Shown in pieces: positions 36,049 to 45,173 of a stretch of 64,000 nucleotides of DNA. The DNA is taken from NCBI RefSeq assembly GCF_017874615.1, contig NZ_JAGIKV010000006.1:62001-126000 (forward strand), given 5' to 3'. Position 1 is the first letter of the stretch. Each line of letters starts with the position of its first letter. The notes under the pieces are model-generated. The model worked only from the letters and a program-made list of their open reading frames with translations, ran no database searches and had not been told where the DNA came from. The position numbers and the translations under genes were made by a program. The DNA comes from Paenibacillus xylanexedens. Its GTDB lineage: Bacteria > Bacillota > Bacilli > Paenibacillales > Paenibacillaceae.

Positions 36049-37371
36049 TCAGATACGTTTCATCAATCTTGCAATACTCTTATCCGACTCACGCAGCACA
36101 ATGCCACGATCAATCGTCTGAATCTTACGATTCTTGAGTACAATGCTGCCGTCGATAATAACGGTGTCCACACAACTTCGTGTTGCAGAATACACTACGC
36201 GGGAATAGACATCCGTCTCATAGGAAGGGTACGTGTGGAAATCATCCAGATCCAGCAGCAGCATATCTGCCTTTTTGCCCACTTCGAGACTTCCGATTTC
36301 CTTCGACAAGCCAAGCACCTCTGCTCCGCCCATGGTAGCCATGCGCAATACGGTCCGGGCATCCATCACTGTTGGACCATGAGGAATTTTCTGCATCAGC
36401 GCTGTGAGGCGCATCTCCTGAAACATATCCAGATTGTTGTTGCACGCGGCACCATCTGCCCCAATCCCAACCGCGATCTGTCGATTCAGCAGATCCGGAA
36501 TATCCGCTACCCCGGAGGAAAGTTTCATATTTGATCCAGGACAGTGAGTGACTTTGACACCGCGCTTGCGGATGATTTCTTTCTCTTCCTCACTCAGCCA
36601 TACACAATGAGCAAGCACCAGTCTTGGGGTCGCGAGACCGATATGATCGAGGTATACAATGTTACGCATTCCGCGTTCGTGTTCTACCAGTTCAATCTCT
36701 CCGCGATTCTCGGAGGCATGGGTGTGGACTTTGACATGATATTTATTAGACAAGTCGCGCACCTCTACCAGCAATTCTTCGGTACACGATACAACGAAGC
36801 GTGGGCAGAAAGCATATTGAATGCGACCTCCGCCAAACCCGTTCCATTTCTCCAGCAGATCCACACTCTGTTGCAGCGAAGTTGCTGTATCCTCACGCAG
36901 GGGTTCCGGAACCTCGTCCCCATGATCCATCATAACCTTGCCGGAAATGACCCGGATGCCGCTCTGTGCCATCGCCTGAAACGCCGAGTCCGTGTGATGT
37001 ACCGTCTCCATATCCAGAATGGTCGTGGTTCCGCTGGAGATCAATTCGCCCAATCCAAGCATTGCAGAATAATAGACGGACTCCTCATCATGTGCTGCTT
37101 CCAGCGGCCAGATACGTTGACGGAGCCAATCCATCAGTTCCAGATCATCCGCACGTCCACGGAACAAGGTCTGACACAGATGAATATGCGTCTGGATGAA
37201 GCCTGGCAAAAGCACTTTGCCACGAGCATCAATGACCTGGTCAGTCTGAACGTCGATGTGAGCTGCAATCTCCTTGATTTTGTTATCCTCGATCAACAGA
37301 TCTCCGATGAACACTTCCTCTTCTGCATTCATCGTCACAAGCTGTGCACCTTTCAGCAGGATCGTTCCCAT
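36049..37371 (-). CDS. amidohydrolase-superfamily deaminase (ATZ/TRZ type), possibly a guanine-class deaminase
   Basis: Metal-dependent hydrolase (440 residues) with a TIM-barrel core. PGFIQTHIHLCQTLFRGRAD gives His62 and His64, KVHTHASENRGEIELVEHER a further His, LAHCVWLSEEE another, and IGADGAACNNNLDMFQEMRL the metal Asp. The pattern matches the aminohydrolase subgroup of guanine, 8-oxoguanine, adenosine and chloro-s-triazine deaminases. It lies directly upstream of pucA in the purine locus. Supplying xanthine from guanine, or urate from 8-oxoguanine, would fit; S-adenosylhomocysteine/methylthioadenosine deaminase is the alternative. Specificity cannot be read from sequence alone. Confidence 0.82.
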   Translation of the reverse strand: MGTILLKGAQLVTMNAEEEVFIGDLLIEDNKIKEIAAHIDVQTDQVIDARGKVLLPGFIQTHIHLCQTLFRGRADDLELMDWLRQRIWPLEAAHDEESVYYSAMLGLGELISSGTTTILDMETVHHTDSAFQAMAQSGIRVISGKVMMDHGDEVPEPLREDTATSLQQSVDLLEKWNGFGGGRIQYAFCPRFVVSCTEELLVEVRDLSNKYHVKVHTHASENRGEIELVEHERGMRNIVYLDHIGLATPRLVLAHCVWLSEEEKEIIRKRGVKVTHCPGSNMKLSSGVADIPDLLNRQIAVGIGADGAACNNNLDMFQEMRLTALMQKIPHGPTVMDARTVLRMATMGGAEVLGLSKEIGSLEVGKKADMLLLDLDDFHTYPSYETDVYSRVVYSATRSCVDTVIIDGSIVLKNRKIQTIDRGIVLRESDKSIARLMKRI

Positions 37372-37397
37372 GCCAATCTCCCCTATCTGTGTCTGTC

Positions 37398-37462
37398 TAT
37401 ATAGTACAACTCATACTTATTTACACTTTCACTCTAATGACAGACTAACCTTCCGATCGCTG
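37398..37462. repeat. palindromic repeat element, copy C (partial, diverged)
   Basis: TATATAGTACAACTCATACT then TATTTACACT, TCTAATGACAGACTAACC and TTCCGATCGCTG match the left arm of copy A, with more changes. It ends 4 bp before the stop of the oxamate-hydrolase-like gene and separates that gene from the downstream deaminase gene. Confidence 0.7.
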
Positions 37463-37466
37463 TCTG

Positions 37467-39062
37467 TTACCACCCAATAGCCATACCATCGCCTCTAGGG
37501 TCTGCTGCGCCACTAATCATGCCGTCCTCACGAATGACAATGCCTTGCGACTGTCCCATAATGCCGTCCCACGGCGCTCTCGCTTCAACGTTATGTCCCC
37601 ATTGGGCAAGCGTTGCACATACGTCATCGTGATATCGGTTCTCCACACGCATCGTATCGCCTTCTTCGCCCCAGGTACGCCCATACACCCAACGCGGCAG
37701 GCTGATTGCTTCCTGAATGTTCAGCCCATAATCAAGCACTCCGGTAAGCACAGATAATTGTGTCTGCGGCTGCCCTTCTCCCCCCTGTGTACCCACGAGC
37801 ATATAAGGTTTGCCATCTCGTGTAACAAGGCCCGGCATGAGGGTATGGAATGAGCGTTTGTTCGGTTCCAGTACGTTGGCATCTCTCGGATCTAAGGAGA
37901 AAAACGATCCCCGGTTCTGCATAATGACCCCTGTATCCCCTGGGACATAGGCTGCACCGAAGTCAAAATACAGGCTTTGGATGAATGAAACGGCATTGCC
38001 TTCGCTATCAACAATCGCTGCATACGCCGTGTCCTGACCTATCGTTTTGGACAGAAACGGCTGTGCCACAGGTGGAGCAGACTGAATCTCATTCCACAGT
38101 TGGTCTCCATAACCCTTGGATAACAGATGATCCAGCGGAATATCCCTGAAATCCGGGTCAGTCAGATAACGGTCACGATCCCGAAACGCCTTTTTCACCA
38201 CTTCCGCCATCAGATGATAGAATTCAGGTGAGGTACGTGCTACAGAGGACAGATCCGTATGCTCCAGCATATTTAACATCATCAGCATCGAGAAACCCTG
38301 CGAGTTGGGCGGCATCTGATGAACTTCATAGCCACGATAATCCGTACTGACCGGTTTCACCCACTCGCCCCGATGCCCTGCAAAGTCCGCTGGTGCAAGC
38401 ATGCCCCCATCCTCACGAATAGCCGAAGTCAGACGATCCGCAAGCTCTCCTGTATAAAAAGAGTCTCTTCCACCCGTCTGAATCAGACGAATGGAGGTAG
38501 CAAGATCAGGCTGGATCAGTAGCTCACCTTCCTGCAAAAGTGTACCCAAAGGCGCAAATACCGCTCGCAGCGGTGTATGCCCCATAATAAAATCTTCATC
38601 CCTTTCCATCCACAGGCGGAGATTCCGGGATACAGGGCATCCTTTTTCCGCATACTGCGCGGCAGGTTCAAGCAACTGCTCCCACGTTAACTTTCCGTAC
38701 CGAGACCATACTTCCCACCAGGCATCCACCATTCCCGGAACCGTAATGGCACTAAGCACTCCGCGCTGAGGGATGGCATTCATGCCCATCGCTTTGAACG
38801 TATCCGCATGAATGCCTGCGGCTGAGCGCCCACTTCCGTTATAGGCGGTAATCTCACCACTGGCTCCATCATGAATCAGGAAGAAGGCGTCTCCGCCAAG
38901 TCCGGTCATATGCGGATATACCACACCCAGTGCTGCACTGACCGCAACAGCGGCGTCATAAGCATTCCCGCCTTGCTGGAGGATGGAGCTTCCCACTGCA
39001 CTTGCCAGATAATGAGGAGAAGTGACCATGACCTCCCTGGAGATTGGCATCTGATTTAACAT
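37467..39062 (-). CDS. gamma-glutamyltransferase-family Ntn hydrolase, probable oxamate amidohydrolase
   Basis: Self-processing Ntn-hydrolase-fold protein (531 residues). N-terminal family block: GSSILQQGGNAYDAAVAVSA and MTGLGGDAFFLIHD. The autocatalytic nucleophile is expected at Thr of GQDTAYAAIVDSEGNAVSFI, preceding FGAAYVPGDTGVIMQNRG. No signal peptide is present, so it acts in the cytoplasm, unlike secreted glutathione-cleaving enzymes. Placement directly after pucG, overlapping it by 7 bp, matches HpxW-type oxamate amidohydrolase acting downstream of oxalurate (known in Klebsiella). That role is inferred; an uncharacterised gamma-glutamyltransferase is the alternative. Confidence 0.8.
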   Translation of the reverse strand: MLNQMPISREVMVTSPHYLASAVGSSILQQGGNAYDAAVAVSAALGVVYPHMTGLGGDAFFLIHDGASGEITAYNGSGRSAAGIHADTFKAMGMNAIPQRGVLSAITVPGMVDAWWEVWSRYGKLTWEQLLEPAAQYAEKGCPVSRNLRLWMERDEDFIMGHTPLRAVFAPLGTLLQEGELLIQPDLATSIRLIQTGGRDSFYTGELADRLTSAIREDGGMLAPADFAGHRGEWVKPVSTDYRGYEVHQMPPNSQGFSMLMMLNMLEHTDLSSVARTSPEFYHLMAEVVKKAFRDRDRYLTDPDFRDIPLDHLLSKGYGDQLWNEIQSAPPVAQPFLSKTIGQDTAYAAIVDSEGNAVSFIQSLYFDFGAAYVPGDTGVIMQNRGSFFSLDPRDANVLEPNKRSFHTLMPGLVTRDGKPYMLVGTQGGEGQPQTQLSVLTGVLDYGLNIQEAISLPRWVYGRTWGEEGDTMRVENRYHDDVCATLAQWGHNVEARAPWDGIMGQSQGIVIREDGMISGAADPRGDGMAIGW

Positions 39063-40303
39063 AAGGCGCCCTCCTTCCCTGCATACACATCCAATGCGGC
39101 CTGCACTGCTTCACCGGCTGGTAATACGTGACGATGACGGAGAAGAACAGCTTCCAGCGCTCCCAGCACATGAAGTACGTTCTTGCGTTGGCAGCTGAAT
39201 CCCATTGTACCGATCCGCCAGATTTGTCCTTTCAACGGTCCAAATGAACTGGCAATCTCAATGCTGAAATCGTTCAGCAACATGCTGCGCACCGACTCAC
39301 CATCAATCCCCTCCGGAATCGTGATACAAGTGACCACCGGAAGTTTACTGGACATATCCCCATACAACTGTAGTCCCATTCCCTGAATTCCAGCGACCAA
39401 CGCACGTTCATTTACCAGATGTCTCTGGAACCTGGCCTCCAATCCTTCTTGCAGCAGAATGCGTAAGCCTTCGTGAAGACCGTAGAGCATGGAGGTGGCC
39501 TCCGTATGGTGGTTCAACCGTGCTGAACTCCAGTAATCCTGCAATTGGCTCAGGTCAAAATAATTACTGGCAATCGTGCGGCCTTCTGCCCTCGCACTGG
39601 TTGCATCTCGCAGTCCGCGTTCAACTGTTTTGCGGCTCATCAGTTTCTTTTCCACACGACTGTTGTACGTGAGAGGTGCCATCCCTGAAGGAACGGACAG
39701 GCATTTCTGCGTTCCACCCATAACCGCATCCAGATGCCACGCATCCGTCTCCACCGGAGTCCCACCAATGGTTGCTACAGCATCCACGGCGAGTAAGATA
39801 TCAAGGTCGCGACAGGCTTTGCCAATCTCAGCAAGAGGCTGCATCTGACCGGTGGAAGTCTCACCGTGAACCATCGCGACCAGACTCGGTTTATGGGCAT
39901 GGATCGCCTTGATCACCTCTTCCGGATCAAATACCGTTCCCCATTCCGTTTCAAAAAAGACAACCTCTGCACCACAGCGTTCCGAGATTTCAACCAGCAG
40001 ATGTCCGAATCGTCCGTAGATGGGGACAAGAACTTTGTCACCGGGCTGGATCAGACTAACTAACACAGCTTCAATGCCTGAACGGGATGTACCATCGACT
40101 GGATAACACCACTCGTTATCTGTCATATATAGCTCACGCAGCATCGCCATCGTCTCATTCATCAAAGATGTGAACTCCGGGTCAAACTGACCCAGGATCG
40201 GAAAGGATAATGCTCTGAGTACACGTGGATCAACTTCAACCGGTCCCGGGGTCATAATGGTCCGCAAGGACGGAGATAACTCTTTATAGTTGGACATCTG
40301 CAT
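39056..40303 (-). CDS. pucG: (S)-ureidoglycine-glyoxylate aminotransferase
   Basis: PLP-dependent class V aminotransferase (415 residues) that transfers the amino group of ureidoglycine to glyoxylate, giving oxalurate and glycine. MTPGPVEVDPRVLRALSFPI, VDGTSRSGIEAVLVSLIQPG, LLAVDAVATIGGTPVETDAW (PLP Asp region) and AVMGGTQKCLSVPSGMAPLT (Schiff-base Lys) are characteristic. The start directly abuts the pucF stop, and its end overlaps the amidohydrolase start. An alternative ATG two codons later (40297) has better ribosome spacing. Alanine/serine-glyoxylate transaminases share the fold; context settles on PucG. Confidence 0.92.
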   Translation of the reverse strand: MQMSNYKELSPSLRTIMTPGPVEVDPRVLRALSFPILGQFDPEFTSLMNETMAMLRELYMTDNEWCYPVDGTSRSGIEAVLVSLIQPGDKVLVPIYGRFGHLLVEISERCGAEVVFFETEWGTVFDPEEVIKAIHAHKPSLVAMVHGETSTGQMQPLAEIGKACRDLDILLAVDAVATIGGTPVETDAWHLDAVMGGTQKCLSVPSGMAPLTYNSRVEKKLMSRKTVERGLRDATSARAEGRTIASNYFDLSQLQDYWSSARLNHHTEATSMLYGLHEGLRILLQEGLEARFQRHLVNERALVAGIQGMGLQLYGDMSSKLPVVTCITIPEGIDGESVRSMLLNDFSIEIASSFGPLKGQIWRIGTMGFSCQRKNVLHVLGALEAVLLRHRHVLPAGEAVQAALDVYAGKEGALC

Positions 40304-41608
40304 TCAACTCCCGTAACCGTATTTATAGAGTAGCCGGACCAGAACCCGAAAACCGTGCATCAGGTCTGCTTCAGCTGTATATTCAAGCGGATTATGACTG
40401 ATACCGTCCTGACTCGGCACAAAGATCATGGCTGTCGGACAAGCCGGCTGAAAAATCTGCGAATCATGTCCCGCGCCGCTTGGCATTAGCCAATAGGACA
40501 ACTGCTCCTGCTGACAAGTATCTTGTATGTCTGAGATCATCTCTGCATTCATAGGAATGGGCGTCACCGACAGATGTTCTTCCCAGTCCAGTCCGAGCTG
40601 CTGCTCGGCTGCGATTCGACTAAAAGCGTGAAGCGTATCCTGCCAGCAGCGATCAATACTCTCCTGCCGGATATGGCGGATATCCAGTGAAAACACCGCC
40701 CTGGCTGCAACCACGTTCCCAACACCCGGATCGGCTGTGATTCGCCCAACCGTGGCTACGAGCGGTTCGCCTGCATCCAATGCGATACCTCTTACCGCAG
40801 CAATCATCTCGGCTGCTCCGGCAAGTGCATCCTTGCGCCAGGACATCGGCGTCGTCCCCGCGTGATTCGCTTCACCGCTCACGGTGATACTGAACCGCTT
40901 CTGACCTACAATGTCGGATACAACTCCAATCGAATGTCCAAGACGTTCCAGAACCTGACCTTGCTCAATATGAAGTTCAATAAAGGCACCATAATTTTTC
41001 GCGGCCGGTCTATATGCACTATCCGGTCCAAAGCCCGCATGGCTTATCGCTTGTGCAAAAGTAACACTGTCTTGATCCTTCAAATGCTCTACATCTTCCA
41101 GAGACGTTATTCCTGTTATACTGCGTGAACCCCAATACGCAAAAGGAAAGCGACTTCCCTCTTCTTCGCATAACGATACCACTTGAAGTGTGCGCTTCGG
41201 TGCTCCAAAATGCTTCTGCAAATACTCCAAAGCAAGGACACCCGCCACCACACCGTAAGCACCATCATATTTGCCACCATACACGACAGAATCAATATGT
41301 GATCCGGTCACTACCGGTAATTCTTCAGCACCAGTCGCTGATTCCTCACCCTCGCCCTTGAGTGTGCCATACAGATTACCGGACTGGTCGAACTCGGGAG
41401 ACAGCCCTTTCTCCTGCATTTTGGCAGCAAGGGCAACTTGTGCTTCACACCAAGCCGCGTCATACAACAGTCGTGTGACGCCGCCCTGTGCGTCTGCACC
41501 ATATGTCGATAGCCAGTCAAGCATGGCTTGCAGCTCCACCTGTTCTACATTTGGCAAAGGAAGAGGTGCGTTTGTACCGGATGACCGGTATACTCCAGAC
41601 TCCGTCAT
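40304..41608 (-). CDS. pucF: allantoate amidohydrolase
   Basis: M20-family bimetal hydrolase (434 residues) converting allantoate to ureidoglycine with release of ammonia and CO2. Metal ligands are visible in VVTGSHIDSVVYGGKYDGAY (His, Asp), LCEEEGSRFPFAYWGSRSI (Glu pair), FIELHIEQGQVLE (His) and SGAGHDSQIFQPACPTAMIF (last His). HAGTTPMSWRKDALAGAAEM is the dimerisation/substrate His region. It overlaps the pucH stop by 4 bp (ATGA), with GGAGG 7 bases ahead of the start. Beta-ureidopropionase/carbamoylase relatives are excluded by operon context. Confidence 0.93.
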   Translation of the reverse strand: MTESGVYRSSGTNAPLPLPNVEQVELQAMLDWLSTYGADAQGGVTRLLYDAAWCEAQVALAAKMQEKGLSPEFDQSGNLYGTLKGEGEESATGAEELPVVTGSHIDSVVYGGKYDGAYGVVAGVLALEYLQKHFGAPKRTLQVVSLCEEEGSRFPFAYWGSRSITGITSLEDVEHLKDQDSVTFAQAISHAGFGPDSAYRPAAKNYGAFIELHIEQGQVLERLGHSIGVVSDIVGQKRFSITVSGEANHAGTTPMSWRKDALAGAAEMIAAVRGIALDAGEPLVATVGRITADPGVGNVVAARAVFSLDIRHIRQESIDRCWQDTLHAFSRIAAEQQLGLDWEEHLSVTPIPMNAEMISDIQDTCQQEQLSYWLMPSGAGHDSQIFQPACPTAMIFVPSQDGISHNPLEYTAEADLMHGFRVLVRLLYKYGYGS

Positions 41609-43008
41609 GGCGTTTCCTCCGTTCCCGCTTCGATGGGACTAAAAGAGTAAGCCGCAATGTGTTGCCCGATTGGTTTGGGAGATAACCCTGATTCCGAGTT
41701 GTAGACGCGCTGCCCACGGCAAAATACGTCTGCAATCTGACAGTTAAATGTACGTCCCACATAAGGGCTCTGTTTATGCGTATAGAGCAGATCCTCCGTA
41801 TTCAGGGTTGTGCTCTTCTCCCAGTCAATCAGAACCAGATCTGCATCTTTGCCAATTGCAATCTCTCCTTTGTTCTCCAGACCAAGCCTTCTGGCAGGTT
41901 GCAGGGAGAGCACTCTTCCGAGCAACGGAAGTTCGATATCACGCTGAAGATGTCCATCCTCCAGCATAATTAGCAGTGTGCTTTGTGCCCCGGATATGCC
42001 GCCCCAGATTTCAAAGAAGTTATCAGATTGTTTCATGGATGGAGGACATGGCGAATGGTCTGAGGCAATAACATCAATTAATCCTGACGTCAGTGCATCC
42101 CATAACTGCTCCTGTTCAGATGAGCTGCGAAGCGGTGGAGCGCATTTCGCTACAGCACCCAATCGGACCACATCCTGATCGGTCAGCGTCAGATAATGAG
42201 GGCATGTCTCCGAAGTGACATTCTGCCCACGCCGTTTTGCCGCTGCAATCAAGTCCAGTGCTTCCCGGGTACTAATATGCACAAAATGCAGCGCACATCC
42301 GGTCTGTTCACCATATTTCAACGCCCGGGCAACCGCAACGACTTCGGCTTCAACAGGACGGGACCGGATATAATCCATCGGTTCAGTCTTTCCCTCAGCG
42401 ATACTTTTCGCACCGAGTTCGGCAACGATGCCTTCGTCCTCTGCATGAAGTGCAAGCACACGGTTTAAAGTTGCAATTTCATTCATCCCGTCCAGCAGCG
42501 TATGGTCATCGGCTCTGGCAAAGATGTCTTCCCCTTCTCCACCCGGCTCGGACATAAATGCCTTGAATCCGGCTGCACCCAGCCGTGACAGTGGAGCAAG
42601 TTCCTCACGATTGCCGGGAACCAAGCCTCCCCAGAAGGCATAATCGACATAGGATTGGTCTGCCGCTGCTTTCATTTTCATTTCCCATGCTTCCGGTCTT
42701 GTGGTTGGCGGTACGCCGTTAAGTGGCATATCGACATAGGTCGTGATTCCCCCTGCGGCAAGGGCTGCCGAACCCGATCGGAATCCCTCCCAACTGGCGA
42801 GTCCGGGTTCATTGAAGTGTACATGAATGTCCACGACACCCGGCATCGCCGTAAGGCCTTCAGCTTCTATAATCCTAGTCGCTTCGCCAGCGGCCAGCCG
42901 TGTGGATATGTCTGTTATTTTTTCACCAGTAATGCCAATATCCAGTTGCTCTACCCGATCTTTCAGCACCACCCGGGCCCCCCGGATGATGGTATCAAAT
43001 GTTGTCAT
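41605..43008 (-). CDS. pucH: allantoinase
   Basis: Cyclic amidohydrolase (467 residues) opening (S)-allantoin to allantoate. VVDIHVHFNEPGLASWEGFR gives the HxH metal pair, GAAGFKAFMSEPGGEGEDIF the site of the carboxylated bridging Lys, and LHAEDEGIVAELG, LHFVHISTREALDLI and VIASDHSPCPPSMK the remaining His/His/Asp ligands. The downstream part (DNFFEIWGGISGAQSTLLIM) matches the allantoinase substrate loop rather than dihydropyrimidinase. GGGAGG precedes the ATG. It follows pucM by 43 bp. Confidence 0.94.
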   Translation of the reverse strand: MTTFDTIIRGARVVLKDRVEQLDIGITGEKITDISTRLAAGEATRIIEAEGLTAMPGVVDIHVHFNEPGLASWEGFRSGSAALAAGGITTYVDMPLNGVPPTTRPEAWEMKMKAAADQSYVDYAFWGGLVPGNREELAPLSRLGAAGFKAFMSEPGGEGEDIFARADDHTLLDGMNEIATLNRVLALHAEDEGIVAELGAKSIAEGKTEPMDYIRSRPVEAEVVAVARALKYGEQTGCALHFVHISTREALDLIAAAKRRGQNVTSETCPHYLTLTDQDVVRLGAVAKCAPPLRSSSEQEQLWDALTSGLIDVIASDHSPCPPSMKQSDNFFEIWGGISGAQSTLLIMLEDGHLQRDIELPLLGRVLSLQPARRLGLENKGEIAIGKDADLVLIDWEKSTTLNTEDLLYTHKQSPYVGRTFNCQIADVFCRGQRVYNSESGLSPKPIGQHIAAYSFSPIEAGTEETP

Positions 43009-43051
43009 GTGGATGACCCTCCCCCTGAATCAGAACCGGATGTGTGCATAT

Positions 43052-43429
43052 TCAGCTTCCCCGGTATGTACTGTAACCTCCTGGAGCAATCAATAATGGA
43101 ATATGGTAATGGCTTAAGGCATCAGATACAGCAAAACGAATCGGAACAATCGTCCATAGCGCCTGTCCCAGCTTCTCCAACGAACGCTGTGCGTAATAAC
43201 TCTCGACATGGAATTGAAGCTCATATATCGCTTGCTCCAGCTTGCCGCCATCCAGCAGCGGCATATCCAAACGCCCATCCGCATTCGTCACCGACTCCGC
43301 AACTTTTGTCTTGTTTTCCTGCTCTCCATCCCTCTTCAGGGTATACAGCTCGATCCGAACACCCGCAGCAGGCACGCCTTTGGATGTATCCAGCACATGT
43401 GTTGTAATTCGTCCACCAGATATCGACAT
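43052..43429 (-). CDS. pucM: 5-hydroxyisourate hydrolase (transthyretin-related)
   Basis: Hydrolyses 5-hydroxyisourate, the uricase product, to OHCU (125 residues). GGRITTHVLDTSKGVPAAGV carries the His of the first signature, and the protein ends HYHIPLLIAPGGYSTYRGS, the diagnostic C-terminal YRGS tetrapeptide of HIU hydrolases. The start codon overlaps the pucL stop (TGATG), coupling it to the bifunctional uricase that makes its substrate and uses its product. Confidence 0.95.
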   Translation of the reverse strand: MSISGGRITTHVLDTSKGVPAAGVRIELYTLKRDGEQENKTKVAESVTNADGRLDMPLLDGGKLEQAIYELQFHVESYYAQRSLEKLGQALWTIVPIRFAVSDALSHYHIPLLIAPGGYSTYRGS

Positions 43430-44934
43430 CAGACGTCACCTTCTTTCACGGAGTCACGGCCGTCTGTTCCCAGATCATCCCTTGTCATCGAGAAACCCTG
43501 GAATCCATATGGTGGTCTCGGCTCGGTAAATACTTTGCCTTCTCCCTCTTTCACTTCCTCCAGCACTGTCTCCCATGTCCGATTGTTGGATTCAAATGAA
43601 ACCTCACTCAGTTGCTCGAATCGGCTTAACAACCTTCGTCCAATCTGGTAGATCAGATGTTGAATGGAAGCGGATCGACACTCATGAAATACCGCAGCAG
43701 CCAAATCTCTGACCTGTTCCGCCGCTACATACCGTCCACGCTGATCGTCGATGCCATCCCTCGAATCTTCATAACGCCAATTGATGTTCAGGAAAATAAA
43801 TAACGGTCGATCCCATGTCTCTGGAAGAGTGGTATATTCATCCTGCATAAATCCGGCAAATTCACTGCCTTTGACCTTGATCAGTCTCAGATCGGCTACA
43901 CCACTGAAATGGTTGCTTAGTTCAATCGAGTCTCCTGTTCGTTCCGCTTCCACCGCAGCTGTCGCACGATCATTCTGCGAATAACGAAATACGAGCGCAC
44001 TCGGTCGATAACTTCCTTCCAATTCAATGGGTATATCTTCAAAAGGAATCTGGTCCGCTGTCATCTGAACCTTGCTCATCTGCGGATACGTCTCCAGGAA
44101 ACGCCGACTTACCAGCGCAAGAAATCCTTCCACCGTCGCCCCTGTGTAATCCGCTGCATGTTTGAGAATAAAATTTTTCATCGAATCGGTTGCGACCACC
44201 AGCGAATTATCCCCTTCTGCAAAAGAAGGCAAGAATTCATCGCCCTGCACAGCGACCTTAATGTTCAATCCAAACAGAATATTGCTGCGTCCCATAAAAG
44301 GAGATTCCGGAATGGACTGTATACCCGTCAATGGCTTGGCGTAGGAACGGTACATCCACACATCCCCTTTGCCGTAATACATGGTCCGCTGCTGCAATGC
44401 GGCTGGCTTGCTCACGAACTCATGTTCATGACCGATCTGTGCAAGCCACTGCTCCAAGCGAATGCCCGCAATCTTGAATACTTCCTTCAATGCAGTCTCG
44501 AATTCTTCTTCCCTGCCTCGGCGATGACGTTGCCTCATGGATTCGAGGATGGAGCTTGCGGTATGGCCTTTTACGGCCAATATGAAAGGAAAGCCAAATT
44601 GGCTTGTATATGCTTTGTTTAATTGTTGAAGTTCGTTATATTGCTCCTGTGAGAGTGAATCAAGCCCTGCACCGGCCTGCTCCTGAACGGAGTTGCTGCT
44701 CATGCTGATTCGTGCTCCAAGATCCGGGTGATTTCGAAGCAACTGCAACTTCATCTTGTCATCCGATGCCTGAACCACGTTTTTCATCATTTTCATCATC
44801 TGTTCAAATGAATCAAAAGGTCGTAAAAGCCCGGCACGCTCAGCCACCCATGGTGATTCCTCAAATAAGCCGCCAAACGCATGCACAAACTGTGTGATAG
44901 ACCAGTTGTTAACAAGTTTAATTAAGTCGCTCAT
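43429..44934 (-). CDS. pucL: bifunctional OHCU decarboxylase / urate oxidase
   Basis: Fusion (501 residues) whose two halves catalyse the first and third steps of urate breakdown. Residues about 1-165 are OHCU decarboxylase, with the catalytic His in LLRNHPDLGARISMSSNSVQ and the FPFILAVKGHTASSILESM block. Residues about 175-490 are cofactor-free uricase, with YGKGDVWMYRSYAKPLTGIQ, VVATDSMKNFILKHA and the C-terminal RPPYGFQGFSMTRDDLG. ATG 44934 follows GGAGG by 7 bases; the ORF runs 13 codons further without a site. First gene of the pucLMHFG operon. The same fusion occurs in B. subtilis. Confidence 0.95.
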   Translation of the reverse strand: MSDLIKLVNNWSITQFVHAFGGLFEESPWVAERAGLLRPFDSFEQMMKMMKNVVQASDDKMKLQLLRNHPDLGARISMSSNSVQEQAGAGLDSLSQEQYNELQQLNKAYTSQFGFPFILAVKGHTASSILESMRQRHRRGREEEFETALKEVFKIAGIRLEQWLAQIGHEHEFVSKPAALQQRTMYYGKGDVWMYRSYAKPLTGIQSIPESPFMGRSNILFGLNIKVAVQGDEFLPSFAEGDNSLVVATDSMKNFILKHAADYTGATVEGFLALVSRRFLETYPQMSKVQMTADQIPFEDIPIELEGSYRPSALVFRYSQNDRATAAVEAERTGDSIELSNHFSGVADLRLIKVKGSEFAGFMQDEYTTLPETWDRPLFIFLNINWRYEDSRDGIDDQRGRYVAAEQVRDLAAAVFHECRSASIQHLIYQIGRRLLSRFEQLSEVSFESNNRTWETVLEEVKEGEGKVFTEPRPPYGFQGFSMTRDDLGTDGRDSVKEGDV

Positions 44935-44979
44935 GTTAGAACCTCCGGTCTGTTGTGGATTATTGTTCTTCATTCTAAG

Positions 44980-44999
44980 TGTCGTTCAATATCGCGACA
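44980..44999. promoter_or_regulatory. candidate regulator dyad upstream of pucL
   Basis: TGTCG and CGACA flank TTCAATATCG, 46 bp before the pucL start. The CAATATCG core recurs in the dyad in front of pucR, which suggests a common regulator; the match is short. Confidence 0.35.
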
Positions 45000-45094
45000 A
45001 CAATATTTACGCAATTTTGTAATATAACATAACATCAGAGTTGTGATTTGTTTGCTGTGCACGGGAAGATCAGCTTTTGTTGCCCTTAAACATG

Positions 45095-45126
45095 AAAAAA
45101 CCGCACTCCATCAAGGGAATGCGGTT
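45095..45126 (-). terminator. intrinsic terminator of pucR
   Basis: AACCGCATTCCC and its partner GGAGTGCGGTT pair around TTGAT on the minus strand, then TTTTTTC. It separates pucR from the pucL operon. Confidence 0.85.
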
Positions 45127-45173
45127 CATGGGGGTCTGACCGGGTAGCATTGTCATGTTACACAATGTTCGGT

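Noticed and set aside
35653-36534. Plus-strand open frame of 293 codons
   Set aside because: It spans the antisense of pucA and of the deaminase gene, both real by motifs; the product is Cys/His-rich without any domain.
37467-39062. Secreted glutathione gamma-glutamyltransferase
   Set aside because: No signal peptide is present at the N-terminus, and the gene is embedded and overlapping within the purine operon.
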